Assembly (NCBI GenBank): GCA_965220855.1
Contig: CBDCQY010000001.1
Coordinates: 1,736,001-1,800,000 of the forward strand
Reading direction: 5' to 3'
From: Bin95 sp965220855
GTDB taxonomy: Bacteria; Pseudomonadota; Alphaproteobacteria; Bin95
Length of the DNA stretch: 64,000 nt
In this document: piece by piece, positions 1 to 8,224 of the stretch
Layout: each line of letters opens with the position of its first letter
Position numbering within the stretch: the stretch's first letter is position 1
Translations under genes and position numbers: made by a program
The notes under the pieces: model-generated
What the model was told of the DNA's origin: nothing
Seen by the model: only the letters and a program-made list of their open reading frames with translations
Database searches by the model: none

Positions 1-23
1 GCACGGGCACCATCGCGCGCTGA
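1..23 (+). CDS. nuoB: NADH-quinone oxidoreductase subunit B, C-terminal end only
   Basis: Only the last codons (T-G-T-I-A-R then TGA at 21-23) are inside the window. A T-G-T-I-x-R tail is typical of alphaproteobacterial NuoB, and the next gene is nuoC, so this is read as the end of nuoB. The rest lies to the left of the window. NuoB carries cluster N2 in the peripheral arm of complex I; none of that is visible here. Confidence 0.75.
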
Positions 24-28
24 CGGTC

Positions 29-622
29 ATGGACGAAGCCCTGAAAGACCTCGCCGAACATCTGGAGGCGGCGCTCGGCGATGCGGTAGTCCGCGAAGAG
101 CACGGGTCGGAACTCGTGTTCCGCGTGGCCCGGGGCGCGCTGCTGGAGGCGCTGACCTTCCTGCGCGACGACGCCAATTGCCACTTCAAGAGCCTGGCGG
201 ATATTTGCGCGGTGGACTGGCCGGAGCGCCCGGAGCGTTTCGAAATTGTCTATAACCTGTTGAGCCACCGTCACAATCTGCGCATCCGGGTCAAGACCGA
301 GACCGACGAGGAGACGCCGGTGCCCTCGGTCTCCGGCCTGTTCGGCGCGGCCGCCTGGTTCGAGCGCGAGGCGTGGGACCTCTATGGCGTGTTCTTCTCC
401 GACCATCCGGACCTGCGCCGCCTGCTGACCGATTACGGGTTCGAGGGCCATCCGATGCGCAAGGATTTCCCGCTCACCGGCTATGTCGAGGTGCGCTATG
501 ACGACGAGCAGAAGCGGGTGGTCTATGAGCCGGTGGCGCTGACGCAGGAGTTCCGCTCCTTCGACTATCTCAGCCCCTGGGAGGGGCCGCTGCCCGGCGA
601 CGAGAAGGCGGGAGAGGGCTGA
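29..622 (+). CDS. nuoC: NADH-quinone oxidoreductase subunit C
   Basis: The 197-residue product is a peripheral-arm subunit of proton-pumping complex I (NADH to quinone). The 30-kDa-subunit signature is visible at about residues 118-134 (DLYGVFFSDHPDLRRLL), followed by the conserved GHPMRKDFPL. It is a separate NuoC, not an NuoCD fusion, as usual in alphaproteobacteria. The ATG sits five bases after the nuoB stop, and the stop overlaps the nuoD start, so translational coupling is likely. Confidence 0.97.
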   Translation: MDEALKDLAEHLEAALGDAVVREEHGSELVFRVARGALLEALTFLRDDANCHFKSLADICAVDWPERPERFEIVYNLLSHRHNLRIRVKTETDEETPVPSVSGLFGAAAWFEREAWDLYGVFFSDHPDLRRLLTDYGFEGHPMRKDFPLTGYVEVRYDDEQKRVVYEPVALTQEFRSFDYLSPWEGPLPGDEKAGEG

Positions 623-1800
623 TGGCCGAGGCCCAGATTCGCAACTACACGCTGAATTTCGGCCCCCAGCATCCGGCCGCGCATGGCGTGCTGCGCATGG
701 TCATGGAGCTCGACGGCGAGGTGGTGGACCGCATCGACCCGCATATCGGCCTCCTGCATCGCGGCACCGAGAAGCTGATCGAGCACAAGACCTACTTGCA
801 GGCGGTGCCCTATTTCGACCGGCTCGACTATGTCGCGCCGATGAACCAGGAGCACGCCTTCGCGCTCGCCACCGAGAAGCTGCTCGGCATCGAGCCGCCG
901 GAGCGCGGCCAGTATATCCGGGTGCTGTTCTCCGAAATCTCGCGCATCCTGAACCATCTGCTGAACCTGACCGCCTTCGCCATGGATGTGGGCGCGATGA
1001 CGCCCATGCTCTGGGGGTTCGAGCAGCGCGAACTGCTGATGGAGTTCTACGAGCGCGCGAGCGGCGCGCGCCTCCATGCGGCCTATTTCCGCCCCGGCGG
1101 CGTGCACCAGGACCTGCCCGCCGGAATGCTCGACGACATCGCGGCCTGGAGCCGGCAGTTCCCCGGCTTCATCTCCGACATGGAGCGGCTGCTGAACGAC
1201 AACCGCATCTTCAAGCAGCGCACGGTGGATATCGGGCGCGTATCGGCGGAGGACGCCATCGACCGGGGCTTTTCCGGGCCTATGCTGCGCGCCTCGGGCG
1301 TCGCCTGGGACCTGCGCAAGGCGGAACCCTACGACGTTTACGACCGCATGGATTTCGACATCCCCATCGGCCGCAATGGCGACTGCTACGACCGATATCT
1401 GGTGCGGGTGGAGGAGGTGCGCCAGTCGCTGCGCATTATCGAGCAGTGCGTGCGCGACATGCCGGAGGGGCCGGTGGTGACGCCGAGCGCCAAGATCGCC
1501 CCGCCGAAGCGCGGCGAGATGAAGCAATCCATGGAAGCGCTGATCCACCATTTCAAGCTCTACACGGAAGGCTACCGCGTGCCGGCCGGCGAGACCTACA
1601 CGGCCGTCGAGGCGCCCAAGGGCGAGTTCGGCGTCTATCTGGTCTCGGACGGGAGCAACCGGCCCTATCGCTGCAAGATCCGGGCGCCGGGCTTCGCTCA
1701 CCTGGCGGCGATGGACTTCCTGTCGCGCGGCCATATGCTGGCCGACAGCGTGGCGATCCTGGGCGCCATGGACATCGTGTTCGGAGAAGTCGATCGATGA
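622..1800 (+). CDS. nuoD: NADH-quinone oxidoreductase subunit D
   Basis: The 392-residue product is the 49-kDa-type subunit that, with NuoB, forms the quinone-binding site of complex I. GPQHPAAHG at residues 14-22 is the quinone-pocket loop with its conserved histidines, and HIGLLHRGTEKL follows. The length is normal. The stop TGA at 1798-1800 overlaps the nuoE ATG (ATGA). Confidence 0.98.
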   Translation: MAEAQIRNYTLNFGPQHPAAHGVLRMVMELDGEVVDRIDPHIGLLHRGTEKLIEHKTYLQAVPYFDRLDYVAPMNQEHAFALATEKLLGIEPPERGQYIRVLFSEISRILNHLLNLTAFAMDVGAMTPMLWGFEQRELLMEFYERASGARLHAAYFRPGGVHQDLPAGMLDDIAAWSRQFPGFISDMERLLNDNRIFKQRTVDIGRVSAEDAIDRGFSGPMLRASGVAWDLRKAEPYDVYDRMDFDIPIGRNGDCYDRYLVRVEEVRQSLRIIEQCVRDMPEGPVVTPSAKIAPPKRGEMKQSMEALIHHFKLYTEGYRVPAGETYTAVEAPKGEFGVYLVSDGSNRPYRCKIRAPGFAHLAAMDFLSRGHMLADSVAILGAMDIVFGEVDR

Positions 1801-2390
1801 ACGGGCGGTCCGCGGGCGGGTTTGCGTTTTCGGACGAGAACCTGGAGACGGCAAAGGCGCTGGTGGCGAAATATCCCGACGGCCGCCAGCAGAGCGCCGT
1901 CATGCCGCTGCTGGACCTCGCGCAGCGCCAGCTCGGCTGGACCTCGCCCGAGATCATCGAATATGTGGCCGACTTCCTCCGCCTGCCGTCGATCCGCGTC
2001 TGGGAGGTCGCGAGCTTCTACACCATGTATTACCGCGAGCCGGTCGGCCGCTACCGCCTGCATGTCTGCACCACCACGCCCTGCTGGCTCCGGGGGTCGG
2101 ACGAGGTGGTGCGCGTCTGCCGCGAGAAGACCGGGCTCGATTTCGGCGAGACCGACGCCGAGGGCCGGTTCAGCCTGTTCGAGGTCGAGTGCCTCGGCGC
2201 CTGCGTCAATGCGCCCATCCTGCAGGTGAATGACGACTATTACGAGGACCTGGACGCGGCGCGCACGGAAGCGCTGCTGGACGCCCTCGCCAGAGACGAG
2301 GCGCCGGAGCCGGGCACGCTGGCGGAGCGGCTCAACTCCGCGCCCGAGGGCGGCAAGACGACCCTGCTGGAGGCGCGCGGGCGATGCTGA
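1797..2390 (+). CDS. nuoE: NADH-quinone oxidoreductase subunit E
   Basis: The 197-residue product is the 24-kDa thioredoxin-fold subunit of the NADH-dehydrogenase module. It holds the N1a [2Fe-2S] cluster; the four expected cysteines are at about 91, 96, 132 and 136 (CTTTPC and CLGAC). The start was set at the ATG overlapping the nuoD stop, because the frame is open much further upstream and that extension is just nuoD read out of frame. The residues after about 165 form a short hydrophilic tail. Its end overlaps nuoF by seven bases. Confidence 0.96.
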   Translation: MNGRSAGGFAFSDENLETAKALVAKYPDGRQQSAVMPLLDLAQRQLGWTSPEIIEYVADFLRLPSIRVWEVASFYTMYYREPVGRYRLHVCTTTPCWLRGSDEVVRVCREKTGLDFGETDAEGRFSLFEVECLGACVNAPILQVNDDYYEDLDAARTEALLDALARDEAPEPGTLAERLNSAPEGGKTTLLEARGRC

Positions 2391-3667
2391 CCGACGCCGA
2401 CCGCATCTTCACCAATCTCTATGGCGAGCACGACTGGACGCTGAAGGGCGCGCGCGCGCGCGGCGACTGGGACGGCACGGCCGACCTGATCGCCAAAGGG
2501 CGCGAGTGGATGGTGGAGGAGATCAAGGCCTCGGGCCTGCGCGGGCGCGGCGGGGCCGGCTTCCCGACCGGGCTCAAATGGTCCTTCATGCCGAAAGAGA
2601 GCGACGGTCGCCCCGCCTATCTGGTGGTGAATGCCGACGAGGGCGAGCCCGGCACCTGCAAGGACCGCGACATAATGCGCTGGGACCCGCACAAGCTGGT
2701 CGAGGGCTGCCTGCTCGCCTGCGCCGCCATGGGCGCGGGCGCGGCCTATATATATGTGCGCGGCGAGTTCTACAACGAGGCGCGCAACCTGCAGCACGCC
2801 ATCGACGAGGCCTATGAGGCGGGGCTGATCGGCCGCGACGCCTGCGGCTCCGGCTTCGATTGCGATGTCTTCCTGCATCGCGGCGCCGGGGCCTATATCT
2901 GCGGCGAGGAGACCGCGCTGATCGAGAGCCTGGAGGGCAAGAAGGGCCAGCCGCGCCTGAAGCCGCCCTTTCCCGCCATGGCGGGCCTCTACGGTTGCCC
3001 GACCACGGTCAACAATGTCGAGACCATCGCCGTGGCGCCGACCATCCTGCGCCGGGGCGCCTCCTGGTTCTCCGGCTTCGGGCGCGCCAACAACGCCGGC
3101 ACCAAGGTGTTCTGCATCTCCGGCCATGTGAACCGCCCGTGCAATGTCGAGGAGGCGATGAGCATCCCGATGCGGGAGCTGATCGAGCGCCACGCCGGCG
3201 GCGTGCGCGGCGGCTGGGACAATCTGAAGGCGGTGATCCCCGGCGGCTCTTCCACGCCGATCCTGCCGAAGGCGGTCTGCGACGAGGTGTTGATGGATTT
3301 CGACGCGCTGCGCGACGCCCAGAGCGGGCTCGGCACCGCGGCGCTGATCGTCATGGACCGGTCCACCGATGTCGTGCGGGCGATCGCGCGGCTGGCGCGC
3401 TTCTACGCCCATGAGAGCTGCGGGCAATGCACGCCCTGCCGCGAGGGCACCGGCTGGATGATGCGGGTGATGGACCGCATGGCGGCCGGGCGCGCCCGGA
3501 TCGAGGAGATCGACATGCTGCTGGACGTCTCGAAGGAGATCGAGGGGCACACGATCTGCGCCCATGGCGACGGCTCCGCCTGGCCGATCCAGGGGCTGAT
3601 CCGCCATTTCCGGGGCGAGATGGAGGAGCGCATCCTCGCCTACCGCAACCGGGCCCGCGCGGCCTGA
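2384..3667 (+). CDS. nuoF: NADH-quinone oxidoreductase subunit F
   Basis: The 427-residue product is the 51-kDa subunit that binds NADH and FMN and holds cluster N3. Visible motifs are the glycine-rich GRGGAGFPTG near residue 53 (NADH/FMN), DEGEPGTCKDRD, and the [4Fe-4S] ligands C346, C349, C352 and C392. Length and motif order are normal. The gene overlaps nuoE and is followed by nuoG after 20 bases. Confidence 0.98.
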   Translation: MLTDADRIFTNLYGEHDWTLKGARARGDWDGTADLIAKGREWMVEEIKASGLRGRGGAGFPTGLKWSFMPKESDGRPAYLVVNADEGEPGTCKDRDIMRWDPHKLVEGCLLACAAMGAGAAYIYVRGEFYNEARNLQHAIDEAYEAGLIGRDACGSGFDCDVFLHRGAGAYICGEETALIESLEGKKGQPRLKPPFPAMAGLYGCPTTVNNVETIAVAPTILRRGASWFSGFGRANNAGTKVFCISGHVNRPCNVEEAMSIPMRELIERHAGGVRGGWDNLKAVIPGGSSTPILPKAVCDEVLMDFDALRDAQSGLGTAALIVMDRSTDVVRAIARLARFYAHESCGQCTPCREGTGWMMRVMDRMAAGRARIEEIDMLLDVSKEIEGHTICAHGDGSAWPIQGLIRHFRGEMEERILAYRNRARAA

Positions 3668-3687
3668 GCGCGGAGGAAGCGCGACCG

Positions 3688-5730
3688 ATGCCGAAGCTCA
3701 GCGTTGACGGGATCGAGGTGGAGGTGCCGCCCGGCAGCACGGTGCTGCAGGCGATCGAGGCGGCCGGCCGGGAGGTGCCGCGCTTCTGCTATCACGAGCG
3801 CCTGTCGATCGCCGGCAATTGCCGCATGTGCCTGGTCGAGATCCGCCCGGGGCCGCCCAAGCCGGCGGCCTCCTGCGCCATGCCGGCCGGCGACAATATG
3901 GAAGTGCTGACCGCGAGCCCGATGACCGTGAAGGCGCGCAAGGGCGTCATGGAGTTCCTGCTCATCAACCACCCGCTGGACTGCCCGATCTGCGACCAGG
4001 GCGGCGAGTGCGACCTGCAGGATCAGGCGCTGTTCTACGGCGCGGACCAGAGCCGCTTCCAGGAGAACAAGCGCGCGGTGGCCGACAAGGACATGGGGCC
4101 GCTGATCGAGACCACCATGACGCGCTGCATCCATTGCACGCGCTGCGTGCGCTTCGCCGAGGAAGTGGCCGGGGTCCCGGTCATCGGCGCGCTCGGGCGC
4201 AGCGAGCATATGGAGATCACCACGCTGGAGCGCGCGGTGGCGAGCGAGCTTTCCGGCAATGTCATCGACCTCTGCCCGGTCGGCGCGCTGACCTCGAAGC
4301 CCTACGCCTTCAACGCCCGGCCCTGGGAGTTGCGCAAGACCGAGGGCATCGATGTGTTCGACGCGCTCGGCGCCAATATCCGCATCGATTCGCGCGGGTC
4401 GGAGGTGGTGCGCGTGCTGCCGCGCCTGCATGAGGATGTCAACGAGGAGTGGCTCGGCGACAAGTCGCGCTTCGCCTATGACGGGCTGCGCCGCCAGCGC
4501 CTCGACCGGCCCTATGTGCGCCGGGAAGGCCGCCTCCGCCCGGCCAGCTGGCAGGAGGCCTTCGCGGCCATCCGCGCCCGGCTGGAGAGCCATCCGGGCG
4601 CGCGCTTCGGGGCCATCGCCGGCGATCAGGCCGATCTGGAGGCGATGCTGGCGCTCAAGGATCTGGCGAGTGCGCTCGGCTCGCCCCATCTCGACTGCCG
4701 GCAGGACGGCGCGGCGGCGGTTCCGGGCCAGCGCGCGAGCTATCTGTTCAACTCCACCGTCGCGGGCATCGAGGAGGCCGACGCGCTCTTGCTGGTCGGC
4801 TGCAATCCGCGCCTCGAATCGCCGGTGCTGAACGCGCGCATCCGCAAGCGCTGGCTGACCGGATCGCTCACCGTCGCGCTGGTCGGCGAGGCGGTCGATC
4901 TCGGCTATCGCTGCGAGCATCTGGGCGAGGGCGGGCAGACGCTGCGCGGCCTCGCGTCGGGGCGCAACCGCTTCAACGCGGTGCTGAAGGAGGCCGTGCG
5001 GCCGATGCTGATCGTCGGCGCGGGCGCGCTCGCCCGGCCCGACGGCATGGCGGTGCTGGCGGCGACGCAGCGCATCGCTGAGCTGAACGGCCTGATCCGC
5101 GACGGCTGGAACGGCTTCAACGTGCTCAACCGCGCCGCCTCGCGCGTCGGCGGCCTCGATCTCGGCTTCGCGCCGGGCGAGGGCGGGGCCGACGCGGCGG
5201 CGATGCTGGCCGGCGCGGTCGATACGCTCTTCCTGCTGGGCGCGGACGAGCTCGACTTCTCCACCGCGCCGCCCGAGCTGTTCGTCATCTATCAGGGCCA
5301 TCACGGCGACGCCGGGGCCGCGCGCGCCGATGTCATCCTGCCGGGCGCGGCTTACACCGAGAAGTCGGGCAGCTGGGTCAATCTGGAAGGCCGGATGCAG
5401 ACCGGCGAGCGCGCCACCTTCCCGCCCGGCGAGGCGCGGGAGGACTGGGCGGTGCTGCGCGCGCTCTCGGCCGCGCTTGGGCGGAGCCTGCCCTATGACA
5501 CGCTCCCGGCGCTCCGCGAGCGGCTCGCGCGGGTCAATCCGGTATTCGCGGCCCCGGACGAGGTGGCGCCCGCCGCCTGGCCCGGCGCGCTGCCGGCCGG
5601 CGAGGTCGCGGACGACGCCTTCGTCAATCCGGTGGCGAACTACTACATGACCGACCCGATCTCGCGGGCGTCGGAGACCATGGCGGCCTGCGTCGAGACC
5701 TTCCTCAAGGCGGGCGGCGCGGATGGATAG
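3688..5730 (+). CDS. nuoG: NADH-quinone oxidoreductase subunit G
   Basis: The 680-residue product is the 75-kDa subunit that carries several Fe-S clusters between FMN and the quinone site. An N-terminal 2Fe-2S ferredoxin domain has C34, C45, C48 and C63. Next come the HPLDCPICDQGGECDLQ segment, the CIHCTRC motif with a later C-P-V-G, and a molybdopterin-oxidoreductase-like domain without obvious Mo ligands. The ATG at 3688 follows a GGAGGA ribosome-binding site; the frame is open upstream, but that part is nuoF shadow. The 3' end overlaps nuoH by eight bases. Confidence 0.97.
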   Translation: MPKLSVDGIEVEVPPGSTVLQAIEAAGREVPRFCYHERLSIAGNCRMCLVEIRPGPPKPAASCAMPAGDNMEVLTASPMTVKARKGVMEFLLINHPLDCPICDQGGECDLQDQALFYGADQSRFQENKRAVADKDMGPLIETTMTRCIHCTRCVRFAEEVAGVPVIGALGRSEHMEITTLERAVASELSGNVIDLCPVGALTSKPYAFNARPWELRKTEGIDVFDALGANIRIDSRGSEVVRVLPRLHEDVNEEWLGDKSRFAYDGLRRQRLDRPYVRREGRLRPASWQEAFAAIRARLESHPGARFGAIAGDQADLEAMLALKDLASALGSPHLDCRQDGAAAVPGQRASYLFNSTVAGIEEADALLLVGCNPRLESPVLNARIRKRWLTGSLTVALVGEAVDLGYRCEHLGEGGQTLRGLASGRNRFNAVLKEAVRPMLIVGAGALARPDGMAVLAATQRIAELNGLIRDGWNGFNVLNRAASRVGGLDLGFAPGEGGADAAAMLAGAVDTLFLLGADELDFSTAPPELFVIYQGHHGDAGAARADVILPGAAYTEKSGSWVNLEGRMQTGERATFPPGEAREDWAVLRALSAALGRSLPYDTLPALRERLARVNPVFAAPDEVAPAAWPGALPAGEVADDAFVNPVANYYMTDPISRASETMAACVETFLKAGGADG

Positions 5731-6766
5731 TTTCTGGACCGCCTATGTCTGGCCGACCGCGGCGATCGTCGGCTACATCCTGCTGATCGTGTTGCCGCTG
5801 CTCGGCTGCGTCGCCTATCTGACGCTGGCGGAGCGCAAGGTGATCGCCGCCATGCAGATGCGCCGGGGGCCGAATGTCGTCGGCCCCTTCGGCCTCCTGC
5901 AGCCGCTGGCGGACGGGCTGAAGCTGCTGACCAAGGAGACCATCATCCCGACCGGGGCCAACCGGGTGGTCTTCCTGCTGGCCCCGCTGCTCACCTTCAT
6001 GCTGGCGCTGATCGCCTGGGCGGTGATCCCTTTCGACCTCGGCTGGGTGCTGGCCGACATCAATGTCGGCGTGCTCTATCTCTTCGCCGTGTCGTCGCTC
6101 GGGGTCTATGGCATCCTGATGGCGGGCTGGGCCAGCAATTCGCGCTATCCCTTTCTGGGCGCGCTGCGCTCGGCCGCGCAGATGGTCTCCTACGAAGTCT
6201 CGATCGGCTTCGTGATCGTGACCGTGCTGCTCTGCGCCGGGTCGCTGAATCTCTCCGAGATCGTCAAGGCGCAGCAAGGCTCCGCCGGCCTGTTCTCCTG
6301 GTTCTGGCTGCCGCTGCTGCCGATGTTCGTGGTGTTCTTCGTCTCCGCGCTGGCCGAGACCAACCGCGCCCCTTTCGACCTGCCGGAAGCCGAGGCGGAA
6401 CTCGTCGCCGGCTACAATGTCGAATATTCGGCCATGACCTTCGCGCTGTTCTTCCTCGGCGAATACGCCAACATGATCCTGATGAGCGCGATGACGGTGA
6501 TCCTGTTTCTGGGCGGCTGGCTGCCGCCGGCTCCGGTGGAGCCGTTCACCTGGATTCCGGGCATTCTCTGGTTCGCGCTCAAGACCGCGCTGGTGCTGTT
6601 CGCCTTCCTCTGGGTGCGGGCGACTTTCCCGCGCTATCGCTACGACCAGCTGATGCGGCTCGGCTGGAAGGTGTTTCTGCCGTTGTCGCTGCTCTGGGTG
6701 GTGGTGACGGCCGGCGTGCTGGTGGCGTTCGGCTGGACGCCCGAGCCGGTGGTCGCGCCGTCGTGA
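5723..6766 (+). CDS. nuoH: NADH-quinone oxidoreductase subunit H
   Basis: The 347-residue integral membrane protein (about eight helices) connects the peripheral and membrane arms of complex I and forms part of the quinone tunnel. Recognisable stretches are LAERKVIAAMQMRRGPNVVG near residue 35 and ETNRAPFDLPEAEAELVAGY near residue 215, which carries the conserved acidic loop. It starts inside the end of nuoG. Confidence 0.98.
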   Translation: MDSFWTAYVWPTAAIVGYILLIVLPLLGCVAYLTLAERKVIAAMQMRRGPNVVGPFGLLQPLADGLKLLTKETIIPTGANRVVFLLAPLLTFMLALIAWAVIPFDLGWVLADINVGVLYLFAVSSLGVYGILMAGWASNSRYPFLGALRSAAQMVSYEVSIGFVIVTVLLCAGSLNLSEIVKAQQGSAGLFSWFWLPLLPMFVVFFVSALAETNRAPFDLPEAEAELVAGYNVEYSAMTFALFFLGEYANMILMSAMTVILFLGGWLPPAPVEPFTWIPGILWFALKTALVLFAFLWVRATFPRYRYDQLMRLGWKVFLPLSLLWVVVTAGVLVAFGWTPEPVVAPS

Positions 6767-6784
6767 ACGGGGAGGGATGAAGCC

Positions 6785-7273
6785 ATGGCGGCGCTCGACC
6801 GCGACATGCGCAGTTTCCTGCTGGCGGAGCTGGTCTCCGGCCTCTGGCTGACGCTGAAATACATGTTCAAGCCCAAGGTGACGCTGAACTACCCCTATGA
6901 GAAGGGGCCGCTCAGCCCGCGCTTTCGCGGCGAACATGCGCTGCGGCGCTACCCGAACGGCGAAGAGCGCTGCATCGCCTGCAAGCTCTGCGAAGCGATC
7001 TGCCCGGCCCAGGCGATCACCATCGAGGCGGAGCCGCGCGAGGATGGCAGCCGGCGCACGACCCGCTACGACATCGACATGACGAAATGCATCTATTGCG
7101 GCTTCTGCCAGGAGGCTTGCCCGGTGGACGCCATCGTCGAGGGGCCGAATTTCGAGTTCGCGACCGAGACCCGCGAGGAGCTCATGTATAACAAGGAGCG
7201 CCTGCTCGCCAATGGCGACCGCTGGGAAGCCTCGCTCGCCGACAATCTCGCAGCCGACGCGCCCTATCGCTGA
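6785..7273 (+). CDS. nuoI: NADH-quinone oxidoreductase subunit I
   Basis: The 162-residue peripheral subunit has two [4Fe-4S] ferredoxin motifs: C63-C66-C69 with C73, and C102-C105-C108 with C112 (clusters N6a and N6b). It passes electrons from NuoG to NuoB. The start follows a GGAGG-like site 18 bases after nuoH. Length is normal for alphaproteobacteria. Confidence 0.98.
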   Translation: MAALDRDMRSFLLAELVSGLWLTLKYMFKPKVTLNYPYEKGPLSPRFRGEHALRRYPNGEERCIACKLCEAICPAQAITIEAEPREDGSRRTTRYDIDMTKCIYCGFCQEACPVDAIVEGPNFEFATETREELMYNKERLLANGDRWEASLADNLAADAPYR

Positions 7274-7288
7274 AGGCCGGAGGGGACG

Positions 7289-7894
7289 GTGGTCGTTCAA
7301 GCGCTTGCATTCTATGTCTTCGCCGCCGTCGCGGTCGCGGCCGGAGTCATGGTCATCTCGGCGCGCAATCCGGTGCACTCCGTGCTGTTTCTCATCCTCG
7401 CCTTCTTCAACGCCGCCGGGCTCTTCGTGCTGCTCGGGGCGGAGTTTCTGGCGATGCTGCTGGTCGTGGTCTATGTCGGCGCGGTCGCGGTGCTGTTCCT
7501 GTTCGTCGTCATGATGCTCGACATCAACTTCTCGGAACTGCGCGAGGGCTTCCTGCAATATCTGCCGGTCGGCGGCCTGGTGGGCGTGGTGCTGCTGGCG
7601 GAACTGGCGCTGGTCGGCGGCGGCTGGGCGCTGTCTCCGGCGGGCGGCGACGCGCCGCCGGCGCCGACAGGCGGCATGACCAACACGCACGCGCTCGGCC
7701 ATGTGCTCTACACGGACTACATCTACCTCTTCCAGGCCGCCGGGCTGGTGCTGCTGGTCGCCATGGTGGGCGCCATCGTGCTGACCCACCGGCGGCGCAC
7801 CGGCGTGCGCAAGCAGCGCATCGCCGACCAGCTCGACCGGCGCCGGGAAGACACCATCGAGGTGGTCAAGGTGTCGTCGCGGGAGCGCATGTGA
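7289..7894 (+). CDS. nuoJ: NADH-quinone oxidoreductase subunit J
   Basis: The 201-residue membrane-arm subunit has five predicted hydrophobic helices. It starts with GTG behind CCGGAGGGG. Conserved stretches include ISARNPVHSVLFLILAFFN and LLVVVYVGAVAVLFLFVVMM. The charged C-terminal tail of about 35 residues is common in this group. Its stop overlaps the next start (TGATG). Confidence 0.96.
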   Translation: MVVQALAFYVFAAVAVAAGVMVISARNPVHSVLFLILAFFNAAGLFVLLGAEFLAMLLVVVYVGAVAVLFLFVVMMLDINFSELREGFLQYLPVGGLVGVVLLAELALVGGGWALSPAGGDAPPAPTGGMTNTHALGHVLYTDYIYLFQAAGLVLLVAMVGAIVLTHRRRTGVRKQRIADQLDRRREDTIEVVKVSSRERM

Positions 7895-8205
7895 TGCTGG
7901 AAATCGGCCTCGCGCATTATCTCACGCTGGCGGCGGTGCTGTTCACGCTCGGCATCTTCGGCATCTTTCTCAACCGCAAGAACGTCATCGTCATCCTGAT
8001 GTCGATCGAGCTGATGCTGCTGGCCGTCAACATCAACCTGGTGGCGTTCTCCAGATATCTGGACGATCTGACCGGGCAGGTCTTCGCCATGTTCGTGCTG
8101 ACGGTGGCGGCCGCGGAGGCCGCGATCGGTCTGGCGATCCTGGTGGTCTATTTCCGCAATCGCGGATCGATCGCCGTCGAAGACATCAACCTGATGAAGG
8201 GTTGA
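7894..8205 (+). CDS. nuoK: NADH-quinone oxidoreductase subunit K
   Basis: The 103-residue, three-helix membrane subunit is of MrpC type. Two starts are possible: GTG at 7891 or ATG at 7894. ATG is preferred because it gives the family's usual N terminus and shares one base with the nuoJ stop. The conserved glutamate-bearing helices are seen in MSIELMLLAVNINLVAF and in the A-A-E-A-A-I-G-L helix. Confidence 0.96.
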   Translation: MLEIGLAHYLTLAAVLFTLGIFGIFLNRKNVIVILMSIELMLLAVNINLVAFSRYLDDLTGQVFAMFVLTVAAAEAAIGLAILVVYFRNRGSIAVEDINLMKG

Positions 8206-8224
8206 GGCGGAGCGGAACGGGCGC